From Gottfriedia endophytica (GTDB lineage Bacteria > Bacillota > Bacilli > Bacillales > Bacillaceae_G): DNA of 64,000 bases. Positions 50,803 through 61,395 of the stretch are shown here, piece by piece; positions within the stretch are counted from its first letter, which is position 1; every line of letters starts with the position of its first letter. A program made the position numbers and the translations under genes. The stretch covers positions 62,001-126,000 of the forward strand of contig NZ_JAGIYQ010000002.1 in NCBI RefSeq assembly GCF_017814275.1, given 5' to 3'. The notes under the pieces are model-generated. The model worked only from the letters and a program-made list of their open reading frames with translations. It did no database searches and was not told the origin of the DNA.

Positions 50803-53592
50803 TCAATCTATTTTATCTAAAAGATTTTCAAGACAATCTGTTATGATTTTTTGATTTGGAAGTACTTCTATAAATTTTGAACCATATGTTGAATTTGTAA
50901 TTCGATTGTCAAGAATAACAAAATATCCTCGGTCTTTTTCATTACGAATTAATCGACCATAACCTTGCTTAAATTTCATAATTGCAAGTGGCAATGCTAA
51001 TTCAGCAAACGAATTTTTCCCTTCATTTTTAAGAAGTCTAGATTTTGCGACATACATCGGCTTTTCTGGGCTAGTAAATGGTAATCTAACAATAATGACA
51101 CAGTCAAGTTCGTCATTTGGCAAATCGATTCCTTCCCAAAAAGTATTAGTACCGAATAATATCGATTGTTTCGTTTGTAAAAATTGTTTAATTAATCGTT
51201 GCTTTCCGCCTTGTGAAAACCCTTGACCTATCAAATTGAGAGATTGATCTTCAGTTTGATGCATCTTAACTTCTTCATATGTTTTCTTTAATAAATCATA
51301 TGCAGTAAATAAGACTAGAGTTCTACCATTTACTTTGCTTGCAATTTTAAAAATATAGTCACCAGTTTGCTTCGCATATTCTTCTTGAGTTAATTCTTTA
51401 ATTCCTTCAAGATCTGTAGGAATTAAGACAGTTACCCCTTCTTTAAATTCACTAGGAGTTGAATAGATTTTTTCAACTAGGTGATAATCTGTTAATCCAA
51501 GTTCATTTTTAAAGAAGTCAAATGAATTCTGAATAGAAAGTGTAGCTGAAGTACAGAGGATTGACTTTGCTTTATCGAATAAAAACTCTTTCAGCATTTC
51601 TTGATTCTTTACACGTTCACAATATAGGAAAGTTGAATGAAAAGATCCTTTAGCTTCTGTTTCCATCCAAGATACAAATTCTTCATTTTCTTCAAAAAGA
51701 ATTTCTTTCAATTCATTTTTCATTTGAAATAGTTCATTTACAATCATTTTAAATTCATTGATCATAGATGCGATATAAGCACTCATCTGATCTGTTTCTT
51801 GTTTGATTATAAACTCTTCACAATGTTTATTAAAATTGTTACTAATCATTTCAAAACGATCGAAGCTATCTTTAAGAACTTGCCATTTTGAATATTTTTT
51901 CAATTTATGATTAATAGCAAGAGAATAACGTATATTATCTTTATTATCATCACGTTGGTTAATAAGAATAAAATCTTTTATTAAACGAAATAATTCGTCA
52001 CTTTCAAATTTTAATTCTCTAACATAATAATCCGTTTTTTTCCACCAATTTTGTTTTACATTATTATTTTGAACATTATGATAAAGTTTATTAATTAAAT
52101 CAACACTATCCGTTGTATTTAACCTAGAAAGTAATTGATTATATTTTATACAGGAATAAGAGCTACCAAATGTCCGACCTGCTACTTCTTCAAATAAATG
52201 TGCCTCATCAATTATAAAATGTTCAACCGATTGTAGAGTGTTTTCATGTTTTTGGATAGTAGATAATAAATATGCATGATTTGTTATCACTAAATCCGCT
52301 AATAACAAATCATTTTTCGCTTTTTGATAAAAACATTTTGAATACCATGGATTACCTCTTCGGTTTTCGCTATCATCATCACAACCTATACGATTCCAAA
52401 GCTGATATCCTCCAGAAGGTAAAGAAACTTCATCCAATACTCCTGTAGTGGTCTCAGTTAACCAGACACTAATCATTGCTTTTGTTAAAGCAAGATCATA
52501 ATTATCATCATCTTCTCTTAAGATATGTTCAAATTTTTGTAAACAAATATAATGACGCTTACTTTGAATTGACGCTACTCTTAATTGAAATGGAACCAAT
52601 TTTCGCAATAGAGGAAGCTGATTTTGTATCAATTGATTTTGTAATGCAATTGTACTTGTACTAATACAGATTTGTTTATTTTTTTGTTTTGAAAAATATG
52701 CTGATGGCAACAAATAGCCTATCGTTTTCCCAATGCCTGTTCCAGCCTCAGCAATTAAAAACTGGTCGTTTGTTAAAGAAGTATACACATCTGTAATATA
52801 CTGCTTTTGTTCATTTCTTGGATGATAAAATTCAACTAATGCATCCATTTGTTCATCAAAGTCTTCCACTAAGAATGTATGAATATCATTAAAATTCTCA
52901 TCTTCTTGTGGTAAATGAAATTTTTCATTTCTGATCGCAATCCCTCTATATTCGATAATGTCATCTCGCTCAGATGTCATCATTAAACTTTTTTCATCTA
53001 AAAGGTTGCCTATGTAAAAATGAAGATCACTTTTAAGTTGCTTCGAAATAGTATATAGGTGCTTTAATGTAGCATACGGAAGAGAATGGAGCTTTTTTAG
53101 CAAAATCCCCAACAATTCCGCTGTTACTTCTGCATCGCTATCTGCTTGATGCGGGTTTGTATGTTCGATTTTAAATGTACTAGACAAATCAGAAAGTTTA
53201 TAGCTATTTAATGTTGGAAATAATATTCTCGTTAATTCAACCGTATCGAGAGATAATGTATTTAATTTCGGTTTTCCTATTCTTTCAAATTCTTCTTGGA
53301 GGAAACTTAAATCGAACATCACATTGTGTGCAACAAAAATTGCATCATCAAAAAGCGTATGTAATTCATCTGCAATTTGCTCAAATAAGGGAGCGTGCTG
53401 AACCATCTCACTATCAATCCCTGTCAGTTCTGTAATAAACTTAGGAATTGGGATTTTCGGATTTAAAAAAGTAGATAGTTGTTCAATCACTTCACCATTT
53501 TCTATCACTAGCGCAGCAATTTGAATAATTTTATCGCGACTTTTAAAGTGATTCCCTGTGGTTTCTAGATCGACAACAACAAATCTTTTCAT
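50803..53592 (-). CDS. dinG: DinG with N-terminal 3'-5' exonuclease domain
   Basis: 929 residues (B. subtilis about 931). The N-terminal DnaQ-type exonuclease (about 1-170) has VDLETTGNHF (Asp, Glu), HNVMFDLSFL and HQADSDAEVT. The helicase-like part has Walker A in EAGTGIGKTIGYLLP (about 278-292), DEAH in IIDEAHLFEEV and motif VI in KFKQGYGRLIRN. The four-cysteine iron-sulfur set of classical DinG is not complete here, in keeping with Gram-positive DinG being mainly an exonuclease. The start at 53592 has GGGAGG six bases upstream. Transcribed alone or ahead of ypmA. Confidence 0.94.
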   Translation of the reverse strand: MKRFVVVDLETTGNHFKSRDKIIQIAALVIENGEVIEQLSTFLNPKIPIPKFITELTGIDSEMVQHAPLFEQIADELHTLFDDAIFVAHNVMFDLSFLQEEFERIGKPKLNTLSLDTVELTRILFPTLNSYKLSDLSSTFKIEHTNPHQADSDAEVTAELLGILLKKLHSLPYATLKHLYTISKQLKSDLHFYIGNLLDEKSLMMTSERDDIIEYRGIAIRNEKFHLPQEDENFNDIHTFLVEDFDEQMDALVEFYHPRNEQKQYITDVYTSLTNDQFLIAEAGTGIGKTIGYLLPSAYFSKQKNKQICISTSTIALQNQLIQNQLPLLRKLVPFQLRVASIQSKRHYICLQKFEHILREDDDNYDLALTKAMISVWLTETTTGVLDEVSLPSGGYQLWNRIGCDDDSENRRGNPWYSKCFYQKAKNDLLLADLVITNHAYLLSTIQKHENTLQSVEHFIIDEAHLFEEVAGRTFGSSYSCIKYNQLLSRLNTTDSVDLINKLYHNVQNNNVKQNWWKKTDYYVRELKFESDELFRLIKDFILINQRDDNKDNIRYSLAINHKLKKYSKWQVLKDSFDRFEMISNNFNKHCEEFIIKQETDQMSAYIASMINEFKMIVNELFQMKNELKEILFEENEEFVSWMETEAKGSFHSTFLYCERVKNQEMLKEFLFDKAKSILCTSATLSIQNSFDFFKNELGLTDYHLVEKIYSTPSEFKEGVTVLIPTDLEGIKELTQEEYAKQTGDYIFKIASKVNGRTLVLFTAYDLLKKTYEEVKMHQTEDQSLNLIGQGFSQGGKQRLIKQFLQTKQSILFGTNTFWEGIDLPNDELDCVIIVRLPFTSPEKPMYVAKSRLLKNEGKNSFAELALPLAIMKFKQGYGRLIRNEKDRGYFVILDNRITNSTYGSKFIEVLPNQKIITDCLENLLDKID

Positions 53593-53647
53593 TTTTTCAC
53601 CTCCCATTAGATAACTTTTATTTATTTCTTTGACTTTGTTAAATAAG

Positions 53648-53790
53648 ATTGTTGATATTCGAAAAAATCCACCCGCTTTCCGCGGACGAACCTCCGAGCC
53701 TCGTTTTTCCTCAAGAGTCTCGTGGATTTTATCTAAAAACTAATCTTTATTAATTATCAACAATAAACATTAAAAGAGCCATTATTTTTA
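53648..53790. repeat. Family B intergenic repeat, copy B2
   Basis: Outer arms TTGTTGAT (53649) and ATCAACAA (53756); inner arms AAAATCCAC (53664) and GTGGATTTTAT (53721). The GC-rich centre CCGCTTTCCGCGGACGAACC resembles the family A centre only in GCTTTCCGCG. Related to B1 at 15525-15672. Confidence 0.72.
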
Positions 53791-53840
53791 TGTACTTTTT
53801 TAATTAGATTAACCTAATCGTTTTAAAATAAACGAAGTAA

Positions 53841-53868
53841 GGGTGTCTCACTAACCTCGAGACACCCA
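53841..53868 (-). terminator. Terminator after panD
   Basis: GGGTGTCTC pairs with GAGACACCC around an 8-base loop, just beyond the panD stop at 53876. The following T tract is weak (TTACTTCG). Confidence 0.7.
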
Positions 53869-53875
53869 AAACCAT

Positions 53876-54259
53876 TTACTTTATTGTCCCAGCAATTTCT
53901 TTTCCCATTACTTCTACAATTTCATTGTTGTCATCTAAAATTGCAATACTTGGTTGATGTTTATCTAATTTTTCTTCTTCAACTTGAGCATATGCAATGA
54001 TAATCACTTTATCGCCCTCTTGAACTAATCTAGCAGCCGCTCCATTTAAACAAATTACTTTACTGCCACGTTTTCCAGGGATTACATATGTCTCTAAACG
54101 TGCACCATTGTTATTATTTACAATTTGTACTTTTTCGTTTTCACGGATATCTACTGCATCCATTAAATCTTCATCAATCGTAATACTTCCTACATAATTT
54201 AAATTTGCTTCTGTTACAGTCGCACGGTGTAATTTAGCTCTCATCATTGTTCTAAACAT
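53876..54259 (-). CDS. panD: Aspartate 1-decarboxylase proenzyme
   Basis: A 127-residue pyruvoyl enzyme that makes beta-alanine from aspartate for pantothenate. The self-cleavage site is Gly24-Ser25 in [11 protein letters not shown]; the active-site Lys9 and Tyr58-region ([10 protein letters not shown]) are present. GGAGG lies eight bases before the ATG. Last gene of panB-panC-panD. Confidence 0.97.
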   Translation of the reverse strand: MFRTMMRAKLHRATVTEANLNYVGSITIDEDLMDAVDIRENEKVQIVNNNNGARLETYVIPGKRGSKVICLNGAAARLVQEGDKVIIIAYAQVEEEKLDKHQPSIAILDDNNEIVEVMGKEIAGTIK

Positions 54260-54279
54260 GGTTGTTTCCTCCGGTACTT

Positions 54280-55128
54280 TTATGAAATTGTTAATATGAT
54301 GTTGTCAATTAATCTTGCCTTAGTGAATTTAAGTGCAATAGCAATAATTATTGTTCCTTTAATTTCTGTAATCTCGTTCAATTCAGGATAGGAATATACA
54401 TTTACATAATCAACTTCACCTGATGTTTTTTCTTCTAAAATTCTTTTGATTTCTTCTTCAATTTTCACTGAATTTCGCTCACCAGCATCAATTAGTGCTT
54501 TAGCATTTTGTAGGCTTTTAAAAATCGTTGGAGCTTCAGCTCTTTCTTGTTCTGATAAGTATACATTACGAGAACTTTTCGCTAATCCATCTTCTTCACG
54601 TACAATTGGTACTTTATTTAACGTAACAGGAATGTTGTAATCCTCTATTAAGCCTTCGATTACTGCTACCTGCTGTGCATCTTTTAGTCCAAAATAAACA
54701 TTATGTGGTTGAACGATATTAAATAATTTTGTAACAACTAATGCTACGCCATCAAAATGTCCCGGTCTTTTTTCACCACATAATACATTCACACCATTTA
54801 TTACTTGCAGTTTAGATTTTAATTTACTCGGATACATTTCTTCTACATTTGGATAAAAGATGTAATCTACCCCAGAATTTTGTGCTACTTTTTCATCTCG
54901 TTCAAAATCACGTGGATAGCTACTTAAATCTTCGTTCGGGCCAAATTGCGTAGGATTTACAAAGATACTTAATACAACGATATCATTATCTTTGCGTGCT
55001 GCTTTTAATAAAGAAGCATGGCCTTCGTGTAAATATCCCATTGTTGGGACAAAACCAATTTTCTTTCCATTTGCTCTTTGTTCTGATAATTCGTTTCGTA
55101 GTTCATTTATTGTATTAAAAATTTTCAT
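54280..55128 (-). CDS. panC: Pantothenate synthetase
   Basis: A 282-residue ATP-dependent ligase joining pantoate and beta-alanine. The nucleotide-binding motifs [13 protein letters not shown] (about 29-41) and the KSSRNVYLS loop (about 184-192) are clear, with [19 protein letters not shown] between them. It overlaps panB by 4 bases (ATGA) and GGAGG lies nine bases upstream, so the two are translationally coupled. Confidence 0.97.
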   Translation of the reverse strand: MKIFNTINELRNELSEQRANGKKIGFVPTMGYLHEGHASLLKAARKDNDIVVLSIFVNPTQFGPNEDLSSYPRDFERDEKVAQNSGVDYIFYPNVEEMYPSKLKSKLQVINGVNVLCGEKRPGHFDGVALVVTKLFNIVQPHNVYFGLKDAQQVAVIEGLIEDYNIPVTLNKVPIVREEDGLAKSSRNVYLSEQERAEAPTIFKSLQNAKALIDAGERNSVKIEEEIKRILEEKTSGEVDYVNVYSYPELNEITEIKGTIIIAIALKFTKARLIDNIILTIS

Positions 55129-55973
55129 GATTTGGCTCCTCCATAAAGAGCTTCTAGCTGTTCTTCTTTCATCGTAAATGAATGAATTCCTTCAGGAAAC
55201 TGTCTTAATTTTACTTCCTCTGTATAGTTAGAAATTGCTTCTTCAATTAATGTTTGTACATCTGTATATTGTTTAACGAACTTTGGCACTCTGCCAACTC
55301 CGTAAGTGATCATATCGTGGTAAACAAGAACCTGTCCATCTGCATCAACGCCTGCACCGATTCCAATTGTTGGAATAGTTAGCATTGATGAAACTTGTTT
55401 TGTTAATTGCTTCGGAATACATTCTAATACTAATGCAAAGGCACCTGCTTCTTCACATTTTTTAGCATCCTCTAACAATTTTTTTGCACTTTCTACATCT
55501 TTTGCTTGAACTTTAAATCCTCCAAGCACACCTACAGATTGAGGTGTTAAACCTAAATGTGCAACAACAGGGACTCCAGCAGCAGTTAGAGATTTAATTA
55601 CCTCTAAAACTTGTTCATCTGCTCCTTCCAGTTTTACAGCATCCGCATCCCCATCTTGCATGATTCGACATGCACTTCTCATTGCTTCTTCTTTTGATAG
55701 GTGATAAGACATAAAAGGCATATCGGTAACGACAAAAGTATTTTTAGCGCCTCTTCGTACAGCTTTTGAATGATGAATCATATCTTCAACTGTGACTTTA
55801 ATGGTACTATCATACCCTAAAACAACATTACCTAGTGAATCACCAACTAAAATCATGTCAACGTTAGCTGCTTCTGATAGCTTTGCTGAAGGATAATCAT
55901 AAGCTGTGATCATGACAATCGGTTCATTCTTTTGTTTCATTTGTAAAAAATCTTTAGTGGTTTTCAGTTTCAT
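55125..55973 (-). CDS. panB: 3-methyl-2-oxobutanoate hydroxymethyltransferase
   Basis: A 282-residue TIM-barrel enzyme that makes ketopantoate from 2-oxoisovalerate and methylene-THF. Key segments are [12 protein letters not shown] (about 21-32), [12 protein letters not shown] (metal-binding Asp, about 39-50), the catalytic Glu region KLEGADEQ and [17 protein letters not shown] (about 199-215). I start it at 55973 ([11 protein letters not shown]), where GAGGAGG stands just upstream; the frame is open to 56039 without a site. First of panB-panC-panD, downstream of birA. Confidence 0.95.
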   Translation of the reverse strand: MKLKTTKDFLQMKQKNEPIVMITAYDYPSAKLSEAANVDMILVGDSLGNVVLGYDSTIKVTVEDMIHHSKAVRRGAKNTFVVTDMPFMSYHLSKEEAMRSACRIMQDGDADAVKLEGADEQVLEVIKSLTAAGVPVVAHLGLTPQSVGVLGGFKVQAKDVESAKKLLEDAKKCEEAGAFALVLECIPKQLTKQVSSMLTIPTIGIGAGVDADGQVLVYHDMITYGVGRVPKFVKQYTDVQTLIEEAISNYTEEVKLRQFPEGIHSFTMKEEQLEALYGGAKS

Positions 55974-56116
55974 TTCCTCCTCTTTAAGGAGAGGAATATC
56001 CATTTCGACAAAATAATATCCTTTGTTCAAAATAAACAAAGGAATACTCTTCGAAAAAGCATTATTCCTCTGTCCAAGTCCATATTCGGATCAAGGCAGA
56101 TCTTTTTTATTAATAT

Positions 56117-56154
56117 AAAAAAATACGGTGTAGTTCCATAGTAGGATACCACCC
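56117..56154 (-). terminator. Hairpin with T run between birA and panB
   Basis: On the minus strand GGGTGGTATCC pairs imperfectly with GGAACTACACC and TATTTTTTTATA follows. It is either the birA terminator or an attenuator in the panB leader, since a promoter-like TATAAT stands just upstream (56170-56165). Confidence 0.6.
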
Positions 56155-56170
56155 AATCCACTTCTATTAT

Positions 56171-56184
56171 AACAAGTTCTTGTT
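56171..56184. promoter_or_regulatory. Palindrome overlapping a promoter-like box upstream of panB
   Basis: AACAAGTTCTTGTT is a perfect inverted repeat (6-base arms, 2-base centre) touching TATAAT on the minus strand. It does not resemble the BirA operator I remember (GTTAAC-type arms). It could be an operator controlling panBCD, but the location right after the birA stop and before a terminator-like hairpin is odd. Confidence 0.35.
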
Positions 56185-56196
56185 CATACGACTACA

Positions 56197-57177
56197 TTAA
56201 ATAATCGAAATATCTGCAGAATAAATTGTATGTATTTTGCCCTCTTCATCTTGTAAAAGAAGCTGGCCTTCTTCAGTAATACCAAGTGCTTTCCCAACAA
56301 TTGTTTCTGAATATGTAGTAGCTGTGATTTCTCTCCCTAGAGAAATTGCATAGCTTTCCCATAATAACTTAATTGGGACAAATCCTTTTTCTAAAAAAAT
56401 GGCATACAGCTTTTCCATTTCCATCAAAATAGCTTGTACAATCTTTGATCTTAAGATCTTTTTACCTTCTTCTATTCTAATTGATGTAGCTCTAGAAATT
56501 ATGTCATTTGGAAACTCATCTTTCTCTTGATTTACATTTATTCCAATCCCTACAATCACACTACTAATTAAATCTGAGTCTCCATGCATTTCTGTTAAAA
56601 TGCCACACACTTTTTTGTTGTTAATTAAAATATCGTTTGGCCATTTTATATTCGGCTTCAAATTAGTTACTTTTGAAATTGCAGATGCAACTGCCACTGC
56701 AGCTAGTAACGTTAATTGCGGGGCAACCTTTGGTGGTATACTCGGTTTTAAGATTATACTCATTGCAATAGCTTTACCTTCACCTGTTACCCAATTTCTT
56801 TGCAGACGGCCTCTCCCTTTAACTTGTCGTTCTGCTAATACAATCGTTCCTTCTTCTGCTCCCTTAAATACGAGTTCATTTGCAATATTTTGCGTTGACT
56901 CAACTTCTTCATAGAAAAATACATTTCTACCAAATTGTTTTGTCTCAAGACCAAGTTTAATATCAGTAGGTGTAATTTTATCAAGCTTCCCTACAATTTT
57001 ATAACCAACTTTTCGAACTGCTACAATATCAATACCTTCTGTCTTTAGCTCATTCATGTATTTCCATATTGCGGTACGTGAAATTCCTAATTGCTTGCTT
57101 ATGTATTCTCCAGATATAAACTCGTCTTTATTATCTGTGAACAATTTTAGTATTTGTTCTTTCACTGGCGATCCCAT
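56197..57177 (-). CDS. birA: Bifunctional biotin-protein ligase / biotin repressor
   Basis: 326 residues: an N-terminal winged helix (about 5-62; SGEYISKQLGISRTAIWKYM), a central catalytic domain with the biotinyl-AMP loop KGRGRLQRNWVTGEG (about 118-132) and KWPNDILINNKKVCGIL, and an SH3-like C-terminal domain. It attaches biotin to carboxylases and represses biotin genes as a dimer. ATG at 57177 overlaps cca by 16 bases; a GTG at 57165 overlapping by 4 (GTGA) is an alternative. Neither has a strong ribosome-binding site, which implies coupling to cca translation. Confidence 0.95.
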   Translation of the reverse strand: MGSPVKEQILKLFTDNKDEFISGEYISKQLGISRTAIWKYMNELKTEGIDIVAVRKVGYKIVGKLDKITPTDIKLGLETKQFGRNVFFYEEVESTQNIANELVFKGAEEGTIVLAERQVKGRGRLQRNWVTGEGKAIAMSIILKPSIPPKVAPQLTLLAAVAVASAISKVTNLKPNIKWPNDILINNKKVCGILTEMHGDSDLISSVIVGIGINVNQEKDEFPNDIISRATSIRIEEGKKILRSKIVQAILMEMEKLYAIFLEKGFVPIKLLWESYAISLGREITATTYSETIVGKALGITEEGQLLLQDEEGKIHTIYSADISII

Positions 57178-58352
57178 TGTTCAAACCACTCCCTGATTGC
57201 CGTCATTTCATTTTCTAATTGATTTTCTAAAATATTTTTTTCTACTAAGATAATGGTTTCTTTCAACCATGGACCACCTTTTTTATTTGACCAGCTTAAT
57301 AGATCATTTCCGTTAATACATAAGTCAGATGATGATTTAATCGGTAATGACATGTAACGCTTTGTTAATTCCATTAACTTATCGCTATTAAATGAATGAT
57401 TAATTACCATATTGATTCTTAACAACTTTATACACTTGTCTAATCCAATTCGATAAAGATCATAGTTTGTCCATTCTGACGGATTGTTATTAAGTTCATC
57501 CATTAACAATAAGATGCTTTTTCGTCTATCATTGGACATTTTCCAGCTTCTTAAAAATGGACCCGTCTCTTCTAAATTCATTTTATAAATTAGAACTGTC
57601 CATAGTTCTTCGATGGTTTCTAAGTAGTTAAGCGGCAACTGTGCAAATTTTTTTAACGAATCATTGTGTAATGCTAAATTCGGTAAAGACTTTTCTAAAT
57701 GTGTTTCGATTAAGATGTTAACCGCTTCTTTTCTCCCATTTCCAAGTAACATTTTCTCAAATTCTACAAGAATTCGTTCTACCGCCACTTTTTCAATGAG
57801 GTAACCATTTTCAGAAATGCTTTCTTTCGTTTCTTGATCTAATTGGAACTGAAGTTGACTCACAAATCGAATCGCCCGCATCATTCGTAAGGCATCTTCT
57901 TTAAATCGATCGATTGATTTACCTACAGTAACAATCAATTTTTCATTTATTGCAACCTCACCTTTGAATGGATCAATTAATTCATGATCAATTGTCATAG
58001 CAATCGCATTCATCGAAAAATCTCTTCTTTTTAAATCTTCATTAATTGATGTTACAAAATTAACTGCATTTGGTCTTCGAAAATCAAGATAAGTATCTTC
58101 TGTTCTAAAAGTTGTCACTTCGTAAGATTCATTATCATGCAGAACGAGAACTGTACCATGCTGCAAACCAGTTGGTACAGTTCTTTGAAAAAGTGTCATT
58201 ACCTCTTCAGGTTTTGCTGAGGTCGCGATATCAACATCACCTATTTCTCTTCTTAATAGATGATCTCGTACGCAGCCTCCAACAAAATACACATCATATC
58301 CATTATCAATCAACTTTTGTAAAACTGGTTTTGCTTTATTAAATTTATCCAT
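57162..58352 (-). CDS. cca: CCA-adding tRNA nucleotidyltransferase
   Basis: A 396-residue class II nucleotidyltransferase that builds or repairs the tRNA CCA end. The catalytic motif [20 protein letters not shown] (about 26-45) has the two metal-binding aspartates; [10 protein letters not shown] (about 108-117) and the [15 protein letters not shown] (about 150-164) motif C/D region choose the nucleotide. It overlaps bshA by 8 bases upstream and birA downstream, within a tightly packed operon. Confidence 0.96.
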   Translation of the reverse strand: MDKFNKAKPVLQKLIDNGYDVYFVGGCVRDHLLRREIGDVDIATSAKPEEVMTLFQRTVPTGLQHGTVLVLHDNESYEVTTFRTEDTYLDFRRPNAVNFVTSINEDLKRRDFSMNAIAMTIDHELIDPFKGEVAINEKLIVTVGKSIDRFKEDALRMMRAIRFVSQLQFQLDQETKESISENGYLIEKVAVERILVEFEKMLLGNGRKEAVNILIETHLEKSLPNLALHNDSLKKFAQLPLNYLETIEELWTVLIYKMNLEETGPFLRSWKMSNDRRKSILLLMDELNNNPSEWTNYDLYRIGLDKCIKLLRINMVINHSFNSDKLMELTKRYMSLPIKSSSDLCINGNDLLSWSNKKGGPWLKETIILVEKNILENQLENEMTAIREWFEQWDRQ

Positions 58353-59484
58353 TATAAACTCTTCCTAGTAGTGATTTGTAAATTGATAAATACTGATCTA
58401 CAATTTTAGATGAATGAAATTTCGTTTCAACGATTTCCATTGCACGAGAAGAAATTTCCTTATGCAACTTTTCATCTTGTAAAAGCTTAATTGTATAATA
58501 TGCAATTTGGTCAATATCGCCTAACTCACATAAAAATCCGTTTTCTCCATGCTGTATAACTTCAGGGATACCACCGACATTTGTACCTATACACGGAACA
58601 CCACATGCCATTGCTTCTAATAATACTAAGCCAAAGCTTTCTTTTGAAGAAAGCAGAAGTTTTACATCACTAATAGAAAGTAAATCTTCAACATTTTCTT
58701 GTTTTCCTAAAAATAAAACATCCCCATCAAGTCCTAACTCTTTCACAAGCTTACAATTACTTGAAGAATCAGGGCCATCTCCCACAAGCAATAACTTAGA
58801 TGGAACTTCTTCTTTTACTAAGTTAAATGCATTTATAACATCCATTGTTCGTTTTACTGGTCTAAAATTCGAAATATGAATGATTACTTTTTCATGTTCT
58901 TCGATCCCATACTGTTTTTTCAATTCGCTTCTGTCTTTTTTATGATACACTCGTTCATCAATAAAATTATAAACAGTTTGAATTTCTTTCTTTGGTTCAA
59001 CTAATTCATATGTTTGTTTTACAAGGTCTTCCGAAACTGCAGTAACTGCATCGGATTGTTCGATACCAAATTTTATTAATTCGGTTAACGAGGTATCATA
59101 TCCAAGCACTGTTATATCTGTTCCATGTAATGTTGTCACAATTTTTATATCATGATGAATCATATTTTTTGCAAGGAACGCACAAACAGCATGTGGTATC
59201 GCATAGTGAACATGTAATATATCTAATTTTTCTCGATTTGCTACTTCAGCCATTTTACTGGCTAACGCTAAATCATAAGGTGGGTATTGAAAAACAGAGT
59301 ATTGATTTACTTCAACTGCATGATAATAAATGTTAGGATCAACTCGATTTAATCGAAATGGCATACTAGATGAAATAAAATGAATTTCATGCCCCATTTC
59401 AGCTAGTAATTTTCCAAGCTCTGTTGCAATTACTCCTGAACCACCAACAGTTGGATAACATGTAATTCCTATTTTCATTTTCAT
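58345..59484 (-). CDS. bshA: Bacillithiol synthase step 1, N-acetylglucosaminyl L-malate synthase
   Basis: A 379-residue GT4 glycosyltransferase that joins UDP-GlcNAc to L-malate. [20 protein letters not shown] (about 5-24) is the acceptor-site loop, and [20 protein letters not shown] (about 281-300) the donor-binding E-x7-E motif. GGGGAG precedes the ATG. It overlaps bshB1 by 4 bases (ATGA), so the first two bacillithiol steps are coupled, as in B. subtilis ypjH-ypjG. Confidence 0.96.
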   Translation of the reverse strand: MKMKIGITCYPTVGGSGVIATELGKLLAEMGHEIHFISSSMPFRLNRVDPNIYYHAVEVNQYSVFQYPPYDLALASKMAEVANREKLDILHVHYAIPHAVCAFLAKNMIHHDIKIVTTLHGTDITVLGYDTSLTELIKFGIEQSDAVTAVSEDLVKQTYELVEPKKEIQTVYNFIDERVYHKKDRSELKKQYGIEEHEKVIIHISNFRPVKRTMDVINAFNLVKEEVPSKLLLVGDGPDSSSNCKLVKELGLDGDVLFLGKQENVEDLLSISDVKLLLSSKESFGLVLLEAMACGVPCIGTNVGGIPEVIQHGENGFLCELGDIDQIAYYTIKLLQDEKLHKEISSRAMEIVETKFHSSKIVDQYLSIYKSLLGRVYNG

Positions 59485-60194
59485 TTTTTCTCCCCTATAA
59501 AATCATTTTGGAGAAGTATTGGCCTCTTACTAATAAACCCTTCAGCATATGAAACCCCTACTTCTTTACCGAAAAGTTTTTCTCTTGCTACTACACTGTT
59601 AACATAATCATTCGTTAAAGGTGTCATTTCCCCATTTTCTCCCGGAGTAAATTGGCTTTCATAAGCATTTAGTGCTGCTATTTTGCCGTCAATTGAGTCT
59701 GAGATATCTATGTAAAAGCTAGGTTTATGAAACCCATTTATCATATAGTGGTAGAATTTATCTACTTTATGGGCATTTAAATTCAAATCCGTTTGAAACT
59801 TTTTAACGCCTGCTGAAAAAACAGCTTCTTCCACTAATCTTGAACAATTCCCGTGATCTGGATGTCTGTCAACCTCAAAAGGAGCAAATATTGCCGTTGG
59901 CTTTGTTAAACGGATCACATCAACTATTTGTTTAATGTATTCCTCTTTTAAAAATAAATGACGATCTGGCAAAGAAAGGTTAAAACGCTTTAGAACCCCC
60001 ATTGCTTTATCTGCTTTTTGTGCTTCTAATTGTCTTAACTCGGTGTTCCCATTTGAAGACAATTCCGCTTCTGTTAAATCACAGATAGCGATTTTATATC
60101 CTAGTTTACTATATTTTACAATCGTTCCCGCCATTCCAATTTCTACATCATCTGGGTGTGCACCAATTGCCAGAATATCCACTTTTTCGTTCAT
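59481..60194 (-). CDS. bshB1: Bacillithiol biosynthesis deacetylase BshB1
   Basis: A 237-residue LmbE/PIG-L zinc deacetylase that removes acetyl from GlcNAc-malate. The zinc and catalytic motif is [15 protein letters not shown] (about 11-25), with the third zinc ligand in [10 protein letters not shown] (about 109-118). The start at 60194 ([11 protein letters not shown]) follows AGGTGG; the frame to 60206 lacks a site. Between mgsA and bshA in one operon. Confidence 0.95.
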   Translation of the reverse strand: MNEKVDILAIGAHPDDVEIGMAGTIVKYSKLGYKIAICDLTEAELSSNGNTELRQLEAQKADKAMGVLKRFNLSLPDRHLFLKEEYIKQIVDVIRLTKPTAIFAPFEVDRHPDHGNCSRLVEEAVFSAGVKKFQTDLNLNAHKVDKFYHYMINGFHKPSFYIDISDSIDGKIAALNAYESQFTPGENGEMTPLTNDYVNSVVAREKLFGKEVGVSYAEGFISKRPILLQNDFIGEKK

Positions 60195-60206
60195 TATTGA
60201 TACCAC

Positions 60207-60581
60207 CTACTTCTTATGATTCTTTAAATAATATAAAATTGCATTTGCCGATTCAGTGTTTGTCGCAACCGGAATATGGTATACATCGCATAAGCGAAGA
60301 AGAGCATTTACATCAGGTTCATGTGGTTGTGAAGTTAATGGGTCACGAAAGAAAAATATTGCATCCATTTGGCCTTTCGCAACTAATGCTCCAACTTCTT
60401 GATCTCCACCTAATGGACCAGATTGAAAACGTGTTATTTGTAAATTCGTATTTTCCATTACTCTTAATCCTGTTGTCCCAGTTGAAAATAAGGTTTGCTC
60501 TGAAAAAAATTGTTCATTATTTTTTATGAAATTTACAAGCGTGTCTTTTCTTTTGTCATGAGCAATTAATGCAATATTCAT
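60207..60581 (-). CDS. mgsA: Methylglyoxal synthase
   Basis: A 124-residue enzyme converting dihydroxyacetone phosphate to methylglyoxal and phosphate. [12 protein letters not shown] (about 4-15), TGTTGLRV (about 36-43), [15 protein letters not shown] (about 54-68, with the catalytic Asp and Gly-Gly-Asp) and [20 protein letters not shown] (about 76-95) are all conserved. The C terminus (YYLKNHKK) is about a dozen residues shorter than in B. subtilis. Pairing with bacillithiol genes makes sense, since bacillithiol helps detoxify methylglyoxal. Confidence 0.95.
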   Translation of the reverse strand: MNIALIAHDKRKDTLVNFIKNNEQFFSEQTLFSTGTTGLRVMENTNLQITRFQSGPLGGDQEVGALVAKGQMDAIFFFRDPLTSQPHEPDVNALLRLCDVYHIPVATNTESANAILYYLKNHKK

Positions 60582-60590
60582 GCTTTACAC

Positions 60591-61394
60591 CTACTCCATA
60601 ATATTTTCAAGACCATATACAAGCTCATCAAGCTTCATTACTGTCTCAATCGAAACTTTTACACCAGACATAAATGAACCTCTATTCATTGAATCATGTT
60701 TAATTGTGAGTACTTGTCCCTCTCCTCCGAACATTACTTGTTGATGAGCTACGAGTCCCGGTAAACGAATACTATGTATTCTCATACCTTCTACATTTGC
60801 TCCTCTAGCTCCTTCAATTGTTTCAATTTCATTTGGATGCCCTTGTTGTTTAGGAACTCTTGCTCCTTTTATCATTTCAGCTGTTTTTAATGCCGTTCCT
60901 GATGGTGCATCTAATTTTTGATCATGGTGAAGCTCAAGTATTTCAATATCTTGAAAATATTTAGCGGCCATTGCTGAAAATTTCATCATTAAAATTGCGC
61001 CAATCGCAAAATTAGGAGCAATAATACAACCTGTCTCATTTGATCTAGCTAATTCTTTTAATTCTTCTAGCTCTGCTGAACTAAAACCAGTCGTACCAAT
61101 TACAGTTCTAATTTTATTATTTAATGCCATAAATGCATGTTTTTTCCCTACTTCTGGATTTGTTAAATCTAGTAATACATCAAATTTTTCACTATTCATA
61201 CATTCTTCAAATGTTTCGTATACATGGACATTATTCTGAACAACTGATTGGATGTCATTTAATTTAGATCCACCGTATTTATAATCTATAACTGCTACTA
61301 ATTCGAATGAATCAGTTTTTTCAATTAATTGTAAAGCTTCTAATCCCATTTTACCCCTTGGCCCTGCTAGTACTACACGAATTTGATTTGTCAT
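60591..61394 (-). CDS. dapB: 4-hydroxy-tetrahydrodipicolinate reductase
   Basis: A 267-residue NAD(P)H enzyme of lysine, peptidoglycan and dipicolinate synthesis. [14 protein letters not shown] (about 8-21) is the nucleotide motif, and [20 protein letters not shown] (about 153-172) contains the catalytic His pair and Lys. The N-terminal loop has GPRGKMG rather than the usual GxxGRMG. GGAAGAG stands before the ATG; 1 base separates it from ypjD upstream. Confidence 0.96.
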   Translation of the reverse strand: MTNQIRVVLAGPRGKMGLEALQLIEKTDSFELVAVIDYKYGGSKLNDIQSVVQNNVHVYETFEECMNSEKFDVLLDLTNPEVGKKHAFMALNNKIRTVIGTTGFSSAELEELKELARSNETGCIIAPNFAIGAILMMKFSAMAAKYFQDIEILELHHDQKLDAPSGTALKTAEMIKGARVPKQQGHPNEIETIEGARGANVEGMRIHSIRLPGLVAHQQVMFGGEGQVLTIKHDSMNRGSFMSGVKVSIETVMKLDELVYGLENIME

Positions 61395-61395
61395 C

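Noticed and set aside
56117-56154. T-box leader for panB (GGGTGGTA resembles the T-box word)
   Set aside because: There is no room or sequence for stem I and the specifier loop between the promoter-like box and the hairpin, and the following bases do not continue as a T-box antiterminator.
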